The position numbers and the translations under genes were made by a program. Positions 1 to 11,448 of a stretch of 64,000 nucleotides of DNA are shown here, piece by piece (the first letter of the stretch is position 1; each line of letters begins with the position of its first letter). Where the stretch lies: contig NC_067477.1 of assembly GCF_947179515.1 (NCBI RefSeq), positions 69,816,801-69,880,800 of the forward strand, read 5' to 3'. This stretch comes from Apodemus sylvaticus (taxonomy: Eukaryota; Chordata; Mammalia; Rodentia; Muridae). A model generated the notes under the pieces. It saw nothing but the letters and a program-made list of their open reading frames with translations. It made no database searches and was not told the DNA's origin.

Positions 1-772
1 TAGTTCCAGACCAGGTTACTGACCTACATAACACATGCATATGTAAAGTTCTTACTTTGGTGTTTGTAATAGTTTCAGATTGTCTTTGAATTTCAAATAT
101 TTGAAGTAGCTGTGTCTGCACCCTTGAAATTTTACATTCTGAGCACCTTGCTAGTGTCTGGACCAAGACTAACATGAGACAAGTAATTGTTGACGACGTG
201 TGTTGTCCACCCACCCATTTATCACTTGTACATTTGCCGAGAGTTTATTATAGATGAGGAACTACAGCTGCTGTGGGTAGAAGGAAGATAAAACACATTC
301 TCTTCCTCTAAGGGAATACAGCGAAGAAGGTAAAGGCCTATGCCAATGAATAAATAAAGCAACCACCTGAAGGCAGAGGAGAGGCAGCGCAGCTGACAGA
401 GGTGGTGTCTGAGTCAGAACTGAGGTGATAAGTATGACTTTGGTAGATGAAGCCATCTCCAGAGGCAGAATAATTGATTTCTTTCAGGGCCCAACATCAT
501 GAAAGGACATAGTACACTCAGCGTGGTCACTGGAGCTTTAGGGCATTCGAATAAAGAGCGTAGAGTAAAGGGCGCTTGCTGGAGGATGCAGGTTAGGGAA
601 CACAAACACTGTTTTGAGCATAACAAAGAGCCAGTGAATCCACATGCGATGGCCTGATAGCCGTGGTCTTCTCCAACCCCGCCTTCCACCAGGCTGGGAT
701 TGTCACCTCATGGAGAGCCGTCTATGCTCGCACAGCCCCGGCCACTTGGAGAGGAGCTCAGTGTGATGGCTG
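1..772. other. Unique sequence, no gene seen
   Basis: I see no recognisable repeat, splice-flanked exon or RNA gene here. The two short reverse-strand open frames (262-456 and 414-689) overlap each other in different frames, resemble no protein I know and look like chance. Confidence 0.5.
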
Positions 773-1085
773 TGCTTGGTTGTCAACTTGACTATATCTA
801 AAACAAAACCCCGAAAAAGAGGGCATACTTCTCAGGGCTTTCCTTTGCTTAATTTGAAATAGGAAGATCCACTTCTAATCCAGATCTTGAGTTGGGAAGA
901 CATGGGCCTTTAATGTGGGTCTTGGGGTGGCAAGACACACTTCTCATCTGGGCCACACCCACACTTTCAGCTGGAAGCCATATGTAAGGACATGGGAGAA
1001 GGAGGCTTTTGTCCTTTGCCTGCTTCCCTTGCCTTGCTAGCAAGTCCATTCCTTCACTAGCATTAGATTCTGTTTCTTAGGGATT
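773..1085 (+). repeat. Rodent interspersed repeat, URR1-like (URR1B type)
   Basis: The block opens with ggttgtcaacttgac and carries the later landmarks of a common murine repeat: a 'ccagatcttgag' stretch, a 'gggccacaccc' stretch, 'cttgctagcaagtcc' and a closing 'gggattccagcatagact'. I recall this family as a non-autonomous hAT-Charlie-like DNA element (URR1 group), but the family name is from memory. No transposase reading frame is present. The copy is diverged. Confidence 0.55.
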
Positions 1086-1994
1086 CCAGCATAGACTGTA
1101 TGTGCCACTGCATGGGATGAGGTCCCTAAAGGTTTAGGAGAACTACTTAGGCTGCTGAGAGGGACTCTGTTCTGTCCCTCGTTGATAACTTCTTTGGGGG
1201 TATGACTGGGATTTCTCTGAAGCATTGTTGAAGATCCTTTGTTACAAAAATAGTTGCTATAATAGGATTCTATTCTCTACAAATTGGTTCATTTAAATTT
1301 ATTGATTTAAAAATGCTTCCCAATTGTTAACATTTTTGCATGTTTTTTTCAATATTTTACTTAAAATGAAATGCTTTCTAAAAATTTTAAGGAACTAAAT
1401 CAGATAATAACTTTGAAATAGAAAAAAAAGTTATAAAGTAAATGTTTGGTTTAAGAAAGAAAACGACAAAAGTTTCTCATCTTAAGATGGAAATATATTA
1501 AAAAGAATTTTTACAAGGAAAAGTGATTATTCCAAACTAAAATAAGATAGATTAGTACAAAACCAAAGTTAAAGTATGTTACAACATTTTTTATGAAAGT
1601 CAAAAATTAAAGATAGTATAGGTTTACAGAAGCATGCTTAACAAATAAAGACTTTATGTTCTAATGAAGTAATTATGGTTTCTACAGAATTTCTCATCAG
1701 AGAACTAAAACTTAACAGAGTGGAAGATTATTAGAAGTCCTTGTCGGGTTTCAAGTATTATAACACAGATAAATGTAACTACAATGCATCCTTCAGTCTA
1801 CAAAGAGATGGCCAACACAGAGAACACTGTCTTCAATGCTTCCAAGGGAAGATGGTACAAGTAAAAGAAAACTAAAAGAGCCACAGGGCTTCTCCCTAAA
1901 GAGCCTTAGTTAACCTTAGTGGTCAAAAGAAAGAATGGTGAACTTTTGGCTACATGTATGGCCTCAAAAACTCAGCAGGAAAGTATAGCGAAGG
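1086..1994. other. AT-rich unique sequence
   Basis: No repeat family or exon is recognised. The reverse frame at 1037-1225 starts inside the preceding repeat and has no recognisable product. The rest is A/T-rich with many stops in all frames. Confidence 0.5.
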
Positions 1995-2106
1995 GATGAT
2001 GATGACGATGACAATGACGATGACAACGACTACGACGATGACGACGACGACGATGACAACAATGACAACGATGATGATGATGATGATGATGATGACATTG
2101 ATGACA
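1995..2106. repeat. (GAY)n trinucleotide microsatellite
   Basis: About 112 bp of GAT/GAC/AAC trinucleotides. The middle is an imperfect mixture of gatgac, gacgac and aacgac, and the 3' part is a purer run of GAT. The tract is open in several frames on both strands and yields methionine/threonine, aspartate, histidine or valine/isoleucine homopolymer-like peptides. These are a consequence of the repeat and not evidence for genes. Confidence 0.9.
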
Positions 2107-2272
2107 TACTTGGTAATATACAGAAAGGGGACTAGCATAGACTTTTTTAAAAGGACCTACCATGATTCTGGTCTTAGAGGCCTCCCCATTAGATTCAAAG
2201 TATGAGCCAGTGTCATGCCAAGAAGGACAAATCACAGACACTCTAATAACAATACAAAGCTACTTTAAGCTT

Positions 2273-2320
2273 GTTAGCGGCTAGCACCTCAGTTAGCGGC
2301 TAGCACCTCAGTTGCGGTTA
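2273..2320. repeat. 19-bp tandem duplication
   Basis: The 19-mer gttagcggctagcacctca occurs twice in direct succession (2273-2291 and 2292-2310). A degraded partial third copy (gttgcggttag) follows. Confidence 0.85.
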
Positions 2321-3048
2321 GATTTAATTCACTGTTTTCTTTCAGACACTGTTTGCCTCATGCTGATTTCCTTTAAATTTATTCCCTTTTTCAAATTATT
2401 CTTTTATGTTTTGCCATAGCATTAGTAATAACTATAAAAATATAGTACATGAGATCTCACTCCTAAACTCAAAGTTAGGTTGATTAAAAAAAAATTTTTT
2501 TTTTTTTTTGCTGAACCTAAGACCTGGTGGTGCTAAATGGTCAGACTAAAGTAACCTGTTCCACTACAAGCAGGATGTAGTGGATATACTTGACAGTGAG
2601 ACAATGTATCCTGACCCTTTGAAATTTACATACCCAAATTATCTTTGTCAGATTCTACCTTAAGTTTTAACAATTTACTAACATCATGGGTCATCATCAG
2701 ACACTTCATGATAGAGAGTTCCCACTATTATGGGTGCTAATCTTGGTCAGAATAATCTATTACAGGCTTGATGATTCCTTGAACAAGCTTTGATGTCTTG
2801 AGTAATGACATCTCTTCCAGGTTCTTCCCAAATATTGACCCTCCAATCTCCAAGCTCAGACCTTCTCATGCTCCCTCAGCCCAGAGAGGCTGAGGCTTTC
2901 GATCCATCAATAAGTAGGGTGTTTGACCTCACACAGCATGGAAGCAGCTACAGATGGTTTTCAGCTGTCTGTAACCCTCAAGATTAAGGGACCAAAGTCT
3001 GGTGGGGGGCGGGGGTTGGACTGAGACACTATGACAAGCATGGAAATC
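2321..3048. other. Unique sequence with A/T homopolymer block
   Basis: Apart from an adjacent poly-A/poly-T block near 2485-2509, and G-rich sequence at 3001-3015, nothing is recognised. A 60-residue plus frame at 2805-2987 resembles nothing I know. Confidence 0.45.
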
Positions 3049-3240
3049 TTTTTAAGATTTTATTTTTATTTATTTTAACTATATGAGTACACTGTTGCTG
3101 TCTTCAGACACACCCGAAGAGGGCATCTGATCCCATTACAGATGGTTGTGAGCTATCATGTGGTTGCTGGTACTCGAACTAAGGACCTAAGGAAGAGTAG
3201 TCAATGCTCTATCCAGGAGTCTGGTTAAAGCTCCTGGCCA
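3049..3240 (-). repeat. B2-family SINE, reverse orientation
   Basis: On the plus strand it starts with the T-rich complement of the B2 tail. It then carries the complement of the B2 body: gtcttcagacacacccgaag, gagggcatctgatc, then a tgtggttgctgg segment. It ends in the degraded complement of the tRNA-derived head (gaagagtagtcaatgctct). It is diverged and so is probably not a recent insertion. Confidence 0.75.
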
Positions 3241-3464
3241 ATTGAGAAGCAAGATTCCAGCACAATAAGCATTTGCTCTTAGCATCTGTTGCCAACAGAG
3301 CTAGAATTCTTATCATGTGTAGATATTTTATATTAGAATAACAATAAGCCAAGCATAGAGCCTGAGACACTTAACAATGTTAACAGTCAAGGCAGCTCCT
3401 GTATGCCTGTGATCTAGAGTTTTACTTTATTTATTTACTTTATCAATTATAATTTTATTAGGTA

Positions 3465-3860
3465 GTTCATGCTGGCTAAATTTAAACCAACTTGGCATAT
3501 ACTAGAGGCATTTGGAAAGAGGAAACCTTATTGAGAAACTGCTCTCATCCTATTGGCTTGTGGGCAAGCCTGTGGTGTATCTTCTTGATTGATGATTTAC
3601 AGTCGTCATCACTGCTCACTGTGGGCGGACCACCCATGGGCTGGTGGTTCTTGGTGCTTTAGGAAGGCAGGCTGAGCAGACTATGACAAGCAAAGAGAAA
3701 GCAATGTTCCTATCTATGGCTTTTACTTCAGTTCCTGCCTCTAGATTCCAGCTTGGATGAATTCCTGTCCTGATTGCTCAGAGATGGACTGCTGTCTGGA
3801 AGTATAAGATAAGATAGGCTCTTTCCTTCCAGAGCTCTTTTAGGACATGGAGCAATAGAA
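3465..3860 (+). repeat. Rodent interspersed repeat, URR1-like (second copy)
   Basis: This diverged copy matches the element at 5523-5925 in the same orientation. Shared landmarks are the opening aaccaacttggca, the central 'tgggcggaccacccatgggctggtggttc', the 'aggcaggctgagca' segment, and the closing 'ttccagcttgga...ttcctgtcctga...gctctttccttcc'. No coding capacity is seen. Confidence 0.65.
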
Positions 3861-4440
3861 ACTCAATGACATGTCTCTCATGAGGCACCCTATGATCTCA
3901 CTTCTATTCCTTAGGGACCCTTTGATGACGTGTGACTATTGTAAGAGATGCCCTGACTCTCAGTTAACGAAACCCACACTTTACACACAGGCTTTTGAGT
4001 GTGTCATGCTTTCTTCTGAGTGTCTCTCTTAATTCTTGTGTTTAGACTAGATTAGAAGATCTTTAGTGACTTCCCTAAATAAAATAAAGTTTATTTTTTT
4101 CTCAATTCATACCATATTAGACTTTGTTAACCAAATTCCCACAAACCCGCCTTCAGCTTTCAGCTAGGTCCATCTTCTCTGAGGCCCCGCCTCCTGTTTC
4201 AGGGTTCTCCCTGTCTCTATCTGAAGTCAATTCCTCCATTTATATGCTAGAATTCTCTTAACTGACCAGAGACGGTTGTCCATAAAAAGCACCTTTTCTC
4301 CTGCACTACATTTTTCTACCCTCTGTGTTATTTACACTAGCATATTAGCTCCCCAGTGTTGTGCTTCTCTCAGGGTTAAATAATGCCAAAATGGTAGTTA
4401 GCACTAATCAGTCTTCTGGCTCTAGGCCCATTTTGTCTTT
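3861..4440. other. Unique sequence
   Basis: No repeat, exon or RNA gene is recognised. Confidence 0.4.
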
Positions 4441-4690
4441 CTTCACTACGGAGAACTACAATTATATTTATTATCTATATCTGCTGCCTCCATTTTCTCC
4501 TCCTTTGTCTTGAATACCCAGGTCATGCATTAGTCCTCCCAAGCCTCCCCTCTACTCCAGCACAGTAAGGAGTGTGTTCTCAGGACCTCTGCTCTTGATG
4601 GTGGAGCAGCTCAGTCCCCTCTCCCCTCCTCTGCTCTTTGCTGAAGAGTTGTCTGTCATCCAGCTCTTCCTGTCCATGTTTGTGTGGCTG
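4441..4690 (+). repeat. Possible ancient LINE (L2-like) fragment
   Basis: The pyrimidine-rich run around 'ctgcctccattttctcctcc', 'cttgaatacccaggtcatgc' and 'cagtcccctctcccctcc' resembles the interior of mammalian L2 by eye. The match is weak and the assignment tentative. Confidence 0.25.
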
Positions 4691-5315
4691 AGTTTTCAAT
4701 CATTGTTTTAAGAGTTGGATGTCTTCTTTTATTTTATTTTTGTATATTGGGTTTTTTCCCTTTTTTTCTTTTTATTCACATGGTTAGTGGTTTAAGATTT
4801 CTTACATAATTACCTTTGGGAATTCAAAGTACATTTTGTGTACATAAATGGTCTCTGTCTAGACATCTCTGTCCCAATACCTGTGAGCAGGTACATTCTG
4901 GCTGCACAGAAATAACACACTGATGTTATAATATAGGAGAACCTGCATCACTGTTCCTAACAACATACATCCCTGAGCAAGATAGCAAAGCTCCCTTCAC
5001 TGAGTAAGAGGAGGGTCACAGGATTAAACATTTCTTTGAAACAATGTTGATTGATGGCCTTCAACAAATTCCTTCAACAAATGTATCTTGGATGTCTTTT
5101 ATATATAAAACACTGTACAAAATTCAAATGTAGGTTTGACATTGTGTATACCCTCAAGGAATATATAATCTACAACTAGAAAAATATGGTTCAAAAGAAA
5201 CTCCAATATTCATTCAAGGATCAGACTAATAAAATCCTTCAAAAATGTGCCAAGGTAACAATTAGTACATTTTTCAACATGTTATTTTATCATTGGATAA
5301 AAAAAATTAAAATTG

Positions 5316-5323
<8 letters not shown>
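4691..5323. other. AT-rich unique sequence
   Basis: T-rich at 4720-4770. No other structure is recognised. Confidence 0.4.
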
Positions 5324-5324
<1 letters not shown>

Positions 5325-5347
<23 letters not shown>

Positions 5348-5349
5348 CA
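5325..5349. repeat. (CA)n microsatellite
   Basis: A run of about 12 CA dinucleotides, immediately upstream of a short (gaat)n-like stretch (gaatgaatga). Confidence 0.9.
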
Positions 5350-5362
5350 TGAATGAATGAAC

Positions 5363-5515
5363 AAGAGGGCCAGAGAGATAACTCAATGGATAAAAGCACT
5401 TGCCCAAGTTTGATGCCTGGAGTTCAGAGCTAGGAACCATATGACGGAAGGAGAGAATAAAATCTTAAAAGCTGTTATCTGAGCATTGTACCCATATACA
5501 CAGGAACACAAAGGA
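5363..5515 (+). repeat. B3-type SINE
   Basis: It begins with the tRNA-derived head (gggccagagagataactcaa), continues with ggagttcagagctagg, and has a 'gaaggagagaataaa' segment typical of one B3 branch. No intact pol III boxes remain. Confidence 0.6.
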
Positions 5516-5522
5516 AAATGTA

Positions 5523-5925
5523 CTGGCTGGTTTTGTGTGTCAACTTGACACAGGTTGGAGCTATCACAGACAAAGGAGCTTCAGTTGGGGAAGTGCCTCC
5601 ATGAGATCCAGCTGTGGGGAATTTTCTCAATTAGTGCTCAAGGGGGGAGGGCCCCTTGTGGGTGGTGCCATCCCTGGGCTGGTAGTCTTGGCTTCTATAA
5701 AAGAGCAGGCTGAGCAAGCCAGGGGAAGCAAGCCAATAAGGAACATTCCCTCCATGGATTCTGCATCAGCTCCTGCTTCCTGACCTGCTTGAGTTCCAGT
5801 CCTGACTTCCTTTTGTGATGAACAGCAATGCAGAACTGTAAGCTGAATAAAGCCTTTCCTCCCCAACTTGCTTCTTGGTCATGATGTTTGTGCAGGAATG
5901 GAAACCCTGACTAAGACAGAAAAGA
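5523..5925 (+). repeat. Rodent interspersed repeat, URR1-like (URR1A type), near full length
   Basis: This is the best preserved copy of the family in the window. It opens with ctggctggttttgtgtgtca, carries 'tgcctccatgagatccagctg', 'attttctcaattagtg', 'ggtggtgccatccctgggctgg' and 'aagcaggctgagcaagcc'-type blocks, and ends 'gaaaccctgactaagaca'. Its two open frames (5535-5783 plus, 5627-5866 minus) are repeat sequence and not a gene. The hAT-Charlie assignment is from memory. Confidence 0.65.
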
Positions 5926-6823
5926 AATGTGAAAAACACTAAGTGAAAGTTTAAAATGTTCAACTATTTGAATAGTATTTTTCAGTAAATATCATTGCAT
6001 ATCCTGACGGAAGACAATAGTATACAACAATTTATATTGTCACTCCAGAAAACCTAGCCTGAAGGAGGGTTAGTGACAGTTCTTGTATCTTTATATAAAA
6101 GACAGAGAAATGATATTTTAGACCTTTAGGTGATCATTTCTATTCTTATTGACTTGTTTACAAATCATTAAACTGTTCAGTATAATATTTAGAAAATTTA
6201 ATTTTAAAGCTGTACTTTCAAGGAGACTTGTTAAATGGTAACATTCAAACAACATGGGGAAATTAACATTAACACTATTTTCATGATTTCTTTTGCATTT
6301 ATGTATAAAGAAAAATATCTTTCCCCTCTGTTTTAATGACATATGGTATATTTATTAATCGAACAAAGAACACCTCCACCTCACAGACAAAAACCACGTG
6401 ACACACCATTGCGTGCATAGTCCCTTCACCCACTGTTCAAGCGTTCCTTTTTGTAATGCAAGCGGTTAAACTCATTAAAAATTCAACATTTTATGTCATG
6501 AGCTATGGTGGGGGAAGTGTGATTACAAGGTGTGGACTGGAGGGGATGATTAGAATTTTCGATGTTTCTCCATTACTGTTCCTTTAGCAGAGCTCTGGCT
6601 GTGACAGATGCACCAAGTCCGTGTTTACATTCTGCAGCAGGAGCCTAATCCTGCCTTCCTCACCGACCTACAGAAAACTCTTTATGCTCCAACTAAAACT
6701 AAAAGTTAAAAATGTACATTGCAGAGATCCAGTCAGGACTCCCTGAGTCTGCAAGGCTAGCAGCTCTTCCCTCGGTACTGCTATGCTGGCAAATGCTACT
6801 ACTAAGTCTGTGGCTACTACTGT
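5926..6823. other. AT-rich unique sequence
   Basis: Nothing recognised except AT-rich DNA. The reverse frame at 6118-6342 has no recognisable product. Confidence 0.45.
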
Positions 6824-6901
6824 ACTTCAGTTCCATTGAATTTCTATAGAATAGTTGTCTTTACTTCAGTTCCATTGGATTTCTGTAGAATAGTTGTCTT
6901 T
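6824..6901. repeat. 39-bp tandem duplication
   Basis: Two adjacent 39-bp units (6824-6862 and 6863-6901) begin acttcagttccattg and end agaatagttgtcttt. I count two differences (gaattt/ggattt and ctata/ctgta). Confidence 0.9.
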
Positions 6902-8985
6902 AAATGGAGACAGGGGCTGGGGGGTTTGGGGGAGTCAGGAGCAACAAGAATTATTTTACATACTAATAATAACAATTTAGTTATCAAAACAGAACCAAAC
7001 AAGAGTGTCTTTATACTTTCTTCTGAAAACTCAGCCTCCTAGGGCTCCCATAATCAGGGTCTATAGTTCAGGAGTGCATGGTAGCCCTCAGCTCAGAGCC
7101 TAGATCCTCATTTCAAAGAGAATCATTCAAGCCGACATCTACCCTGTCAAGAATCTCCACTTTGAGCTGCTAATGTAGAATAAAAATCAATATAAATTTT
7201 GATCATTTGATGAATATTTACTTCTTTCTTTAGTGTTTGGGGATTTAGAACTGAAAAGTGCTGAATCAAGTCATTTTATTTTTTTTGTGTTTGTGCCAAC
7301 ACCAATTTACTACCCTCCAGAAAGTTCCTGAACAAGATGTCTCAGGTGGCAGGCATGTTGTTTTTTCCTGTCAATCATAACAGTGTGTCACTGGGGGACC
7401 GTAACCATTTCCCTTTCATATGCCTGGTGTTCCAAAAGGGAATCTTTTGATTATTTCCCTGGAAAAGGTAAGCCTTCTCCTATGCACACATCGTAAGCCT
7501 AGGTGTCTGTTGTTATTGCAGTCGGCTAAGTTGAAATTGATACAATCTAGTAAAAGTTAAACACTTAATTTTAGGCTTCAAGGGTCATATACAATAAATA
7601 GAATTTACAAATGGGTTTTCTCCTATATAACATTCAGCACCCTATCACAAAGAGCTTTTGTAGACCTTTACCTTTCTCTATGCAAGAAAGCAAGTAACAA
7701 AACATGAATTGATTGCTATAATCAGTAGAAAGGCTTCACAGTAGATTATTTATACTTTTGTTATAAGTAAAGACACACAAATAACATTAAGAAGTCTAGC
7801 AATTAAAATGCACCTCTAGTACAAGATTGGTTACATGAATGGAACAGCATGATGCCCCTTTATTAGGATGCATTACTACATATGTATACCTAATATTTAT
7901 AGGGCACACACATATATATGTAACGTTATATGCATTTCCATCCTGACACTAAAACAGTGACTAGTAATCTTTCCTGATTTGAAAGAGACTAAATTAATTC
8001 TAAATACCCAAAAGGTAAGTTATTCTCATTTATGAAAATACCTTGCATGTAATAAAACAGCAAAGGACCAATATTAAGGAAACATTTTTGTTCGTTCCCT
8101 ATGAATTAAATAAAAATAGCAGCAGCTGTGTTTCCTGTGGATGGTATAGCTTTAGACAATTGCTAGATATTATATAGACAGATGTTTTAAATAAAATAAG
8201 GTATTCAGTTTGCTAGATACCTTGCTAGATATGAAGGCAATTATAGGATATCTTTGTTAAATTACATTTTTCATTTTTGTGAGGAGAAAAAAAAAAGAAT
8301 TGTCCTGGAAACAGTACCAACAGGAAATGATCCTATATCTAAACCAGCTGGATACTGTAACTAATATAAATTTACTTGGAAATAAAAATGCTTCGTGCCT
8401 CTGGAGACATGCAGTAACATGCCATAAAAACAGATGAGAATATCAAAGTATTTAAAAGGAGAAAATACATTTTATCTAGAAATTATGTTGTGATATAGTC
8501 TGCTGATTAATGAGAAATATATGGAGATGAAGAAAAATGGACAAATGAAAAGCTACTTTTAAACTCACAATAGACATTTTATTTAAAGCTATATTTGTAG
8601 GAAATATCAATTTTTTAGAAGACACCATTGCTCTTTATTATATTGACTATTAGTCATAATAACCCAAAGGCACATACTTATGTTTAATTGGGACATTCTA
8701 ATGGAAGCAGAGAATGCTTACTGAGTGAATTGAACCCTACATGCCAGATATACTTATTGTAGAAATTCACAAAGCCATATGTAATGGCTTCGACATGGAA
8801 ACTCCCCACTACCCCATTTACTCCCTTATCCTAATTCTTGTTAGCTATTTTACTGGGAAGAAAAAAAATCATCTTATATGCTGACTCATAGCACAAGGGA
8901 ATGGGTATTAACATATTAACATGGAGTTATCTCCAGTTTCATATATTTTAATTTCCTTTAGTTAATGATAAAACACACTAGCCCA
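6902..8985. other. Long AT-rich unique stretch
   Basis: About 2 kb without a recognisable repeat or reading frame above background. Stop codons are dense in all frames. Nothing more can be supported. Confidence 0.45.
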
Positions 8986-8999
8986 CAGGAATTTTTTTT
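8986..8999. repeat. Left target-site duplication of the inverted L1
   Basis: The sequence caggaat followed by a T run (8986-8999) recurs at 11414-11428 as caggaat, an extra 'a', and another T run. The two copies bracket the L1 exactly where its homology begins and ends. The T-rich part overlaps the complement of the L1 poly-A, so the exact length is uncertain. Confidence 0.6.
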
Positions 9000-10685
9000 T
9001 ATATTTTTATTTTCTTTACATTCCAAATGATTTCCCCTTTCCCGGATCCCCCCCTCCCCATATGTCCCATAAACCTTCTTCTCTCCATCCATTCTCCAAT
9101 CACCTCCCTCCTTTTTTTCTCTGTCCTTATATTCCCCTCCAATGCTAGATCAATCCTTTCCAGGATCAGGACCTTCTCCATACTTCTTCATGGGAGTCAT
9201 TTGTTATGCGATTTGTGCCTTGGGTATTCAGGGCTTCTGGGCTAATTAATATCCACTTATCAGAGATTGCATTCCATGTGCATTCTTTTGTGACTGGGTT
9301 ACCTCACTTAGGATAATATTTTCCAGATCAAACCATTTGCCTAAAAATTTTGTGAATTCATTGTTTCTAATTGCTGAGTAGTAATCCATTGTGTAGATAT
9401 ACCACATTTTCTGTATCCTTTCCTCCTTTGAGGGGCATCTGGGTTCTTTCCAGCTTCTGGCTATTATAAATAAGGCTGCTATGAATATAAGGGAGCATGT
9501 GTCTTTATTGCATGCCAGGGAATCCTTTGGGTATATGCCCAAGAGAGGTATAGCAGGGTCCTCCGGAAGTGTCATGTCCAGTTTTCTGAGGAACCGCCAG
9601 ACTGATTTCCAAAGTGGTTGTACCATCTTACAGCCCACCAGCAGTGGAGGAGTGTTCCTCTTTCTCCATATCCTTGCCAACACCTGCTGTCTCCTGAGTT
9701 TTTGACCTTAGCCATTCTGACTGGTGTAAGGTGAAATCTCAGGGTTGTTTTGATTTGCATTTCCCTAATGACTAATAATGTTGAGCACTTCTTAAGGTAC
9801 CTCTCAGCCATCCGAATTTCTTCAGGTGAAAATTCTTTGTTTAGATCTGTGCCCAATTTTTTAATAGGGTTATTTGGTTCCCTGGGGTCTAACTTCTTGA
9901 GTTCCTCGTATATATTGGATATTAGCACTCTATCAGATGTAGGGTTGGTGAATATCCTTTCCCAATTTGATGGTTGCTGTTTTGTCCTTCAAACAGTGTC
10001 CTTTGCCTAACAGAAACTTTGTAATTTTATGAGGTCCCATTTGTCAATTCTTGATCTTAGAGCATAAGCTATTGGTGATCTGTTCAGGAACTTTTCCCCC
10101 ATGCCCATGTCCTCTAGGGTCTTCCCCAGTTTCTTTTCTATTAGTTTCAGTGTGTCTGGTTTTTCATGGAGGTCCTTGATCCACTTGGAGTGAAGTTTAG
10201 TACATGGAGATAAGAATGGATCAATTCGCATTCTTCTGCATGCTGACCTCCAATTGAACCAGCACCATTTGTTGAAAAGGCTATCTTTTTTCCACTGGAT
10301 GTTTTTTGCTCCTTTGTTGAAGATCAAGTGACCGTAGGTGTGTGGGCTCATTTCTGGATCTTCAATTCTATTTCATTGGTCCACTTGTCTGTCACTGTGC
10401 CAATACCATGCAGTTTTTAATACTATTGCTCTGTAGTATTGCTTGAAGTCAGGGATACTGATTCCCCCAGAATTTCTTTTGTTGTTGAGAATAGTTTTAG
10501 CTATCCTGGGTTTTTTGTTATTCCAGATGAATTTGAGAATTGCTTTTTCTAACTCTGTGAAGAACTGAGTTGGGATTTTGATGGGGATTGCATTGAATCT
10601 GTAGATTGCTTTTGACAAGATGGCCATTTTAACTATATTAATCCTGCTGATCCACAAGCATGGCAGATTTTTCCATTTTATAACC
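8993..10685 (-). mobile_element. L1 LINE, 3' segment (ORF2 C-terminal part and 3' UTR), minus strand
   Basis: On the minus strand this reads as the distal half of L1 ORF2, a short 3' UTR and a poly-A tail (poly-T at 8993-9000 on plus). The reverse frames carry L1 ORF2 C-terminal blocks in order: WKNLPCLWISRINIVKMAIL and IPIKIPTQFF (10373-10819), then SPHTYGHLIF and MGEKFLNRSPIAYALRSRID (10007-10351), then KKLGTDLNKEFSPEEIRMAE (9572-9928), then ARSWKEPRCPSKEERIQKMW up to LISGY and a stop at 9246. In-frame stops separate the first three blocks. A frameshift near 9575-9680 separates the last two. It is therefore a dead copy. Its RT-proximal end lies next to an oppositely oriented L1 piece. Confidence 0.93.
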
Positions 10686-10692
10686 GAATCCA

Positions 10693-11413
10693 AGAACACA
10701 TCAAAACGATCATCCACCATGATCAAGTAGGCTTCATCCCAGGGATGCAGGGATGGTTCAATATAAGGAAATCCATCAATGCTATTCACTACATAAACAA
10801 ACTCAAAGAAAAAAACCATATGATCATCTCATTAGATGCAGAAAAAGCATTTGACAAAATTCAGCATCCTTTCATGCTAAAAGTCTTGGAAAGAACAGGA
10901 ATTCAAGGCCCATACCTAAACATCGTTAAAGCAATATACAGCAAAACGGTAGCCAACATCAAACTAAACGGAGAGAAACTTGAAGCAATACCACTAAAAT
11001 CAGGGACTAGACAAGGCTGTCCCCTCTCTCCATATCTTTTCAATATAGTACTTGAAGTTCTAGCTAGAGCAACTAGACAACATAAGGAGGTCAAGGGGAT
11101 ACAAATTGGAAAGGAAGAAGTCAAATTATCACTATTTGCAGATGACATGATAGTCTACTTAAGTGACCTGAAAACCTCCACCAGAGAACTCCTACAGCTG
11201 ATAAACAACTTCAGCAAAGTGGCTGGTTATAAAATCAACTCAAGCAAATCAGTTGCCTTCCTATACTCAAAGGATAAGCAGGCTGAGAAAGAAGTTAGGG
11301 AAATGACACCCTTCACAATAGGCACAAACAATATAAAGTATCTTGGTGTGACTCTAACCAAACAAGTGAAAGATCTATATGACAAGAAGTTCAGGTCTCT
11401 GAAGAAGGAAATC
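10693..11413 (+). mobile_element. L1 LINE, inverted 5' segment (ORF2 reverse-transcriptase domain), plus strand
   Basis: The open frame continues from about 10693 through 11440 and encodes the core of the L1 reverse transcriptase. Visible motifs are the fingers block ISLDAEKAFDKIQHPFM, TRQGCPLSPYLFNIVLEVL, and the catalytic FADD box (codons 11135-11146), followed by GYKINSSKS and IKYLGVTLT. Homology stops at 'KKEI' near 11411, where ORF2 should continue with the WK-LPC block. That block sits at the start of the minus-strand segment instead. The frame is open because the fragment is relatively young. It lacks the endonuclease and C-terminal parts and cannot act as a LINE protein. Confidence 0.92.
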
Positions 11414-11428
11414 CAGGAATATTTTTTT
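11414..11428. repeat. Right target-site duplication of the inverted L1
   Basis: The sequence caggaatattttttt begins where L1 homology ends and matches 8986-8999 apart from one base. Confidence 0.55.
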
Positions 11429-11448
11429 AAGTATGGGTAGGAATCTAT

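Noticed and set aside
9246..11440. A functional reverse transcriptase gene
   Set aside because: The L1 is 5'-truncated and inverted within ORF2. Its 3' half carries stops and a frameshift. No endonuclease domain is present.
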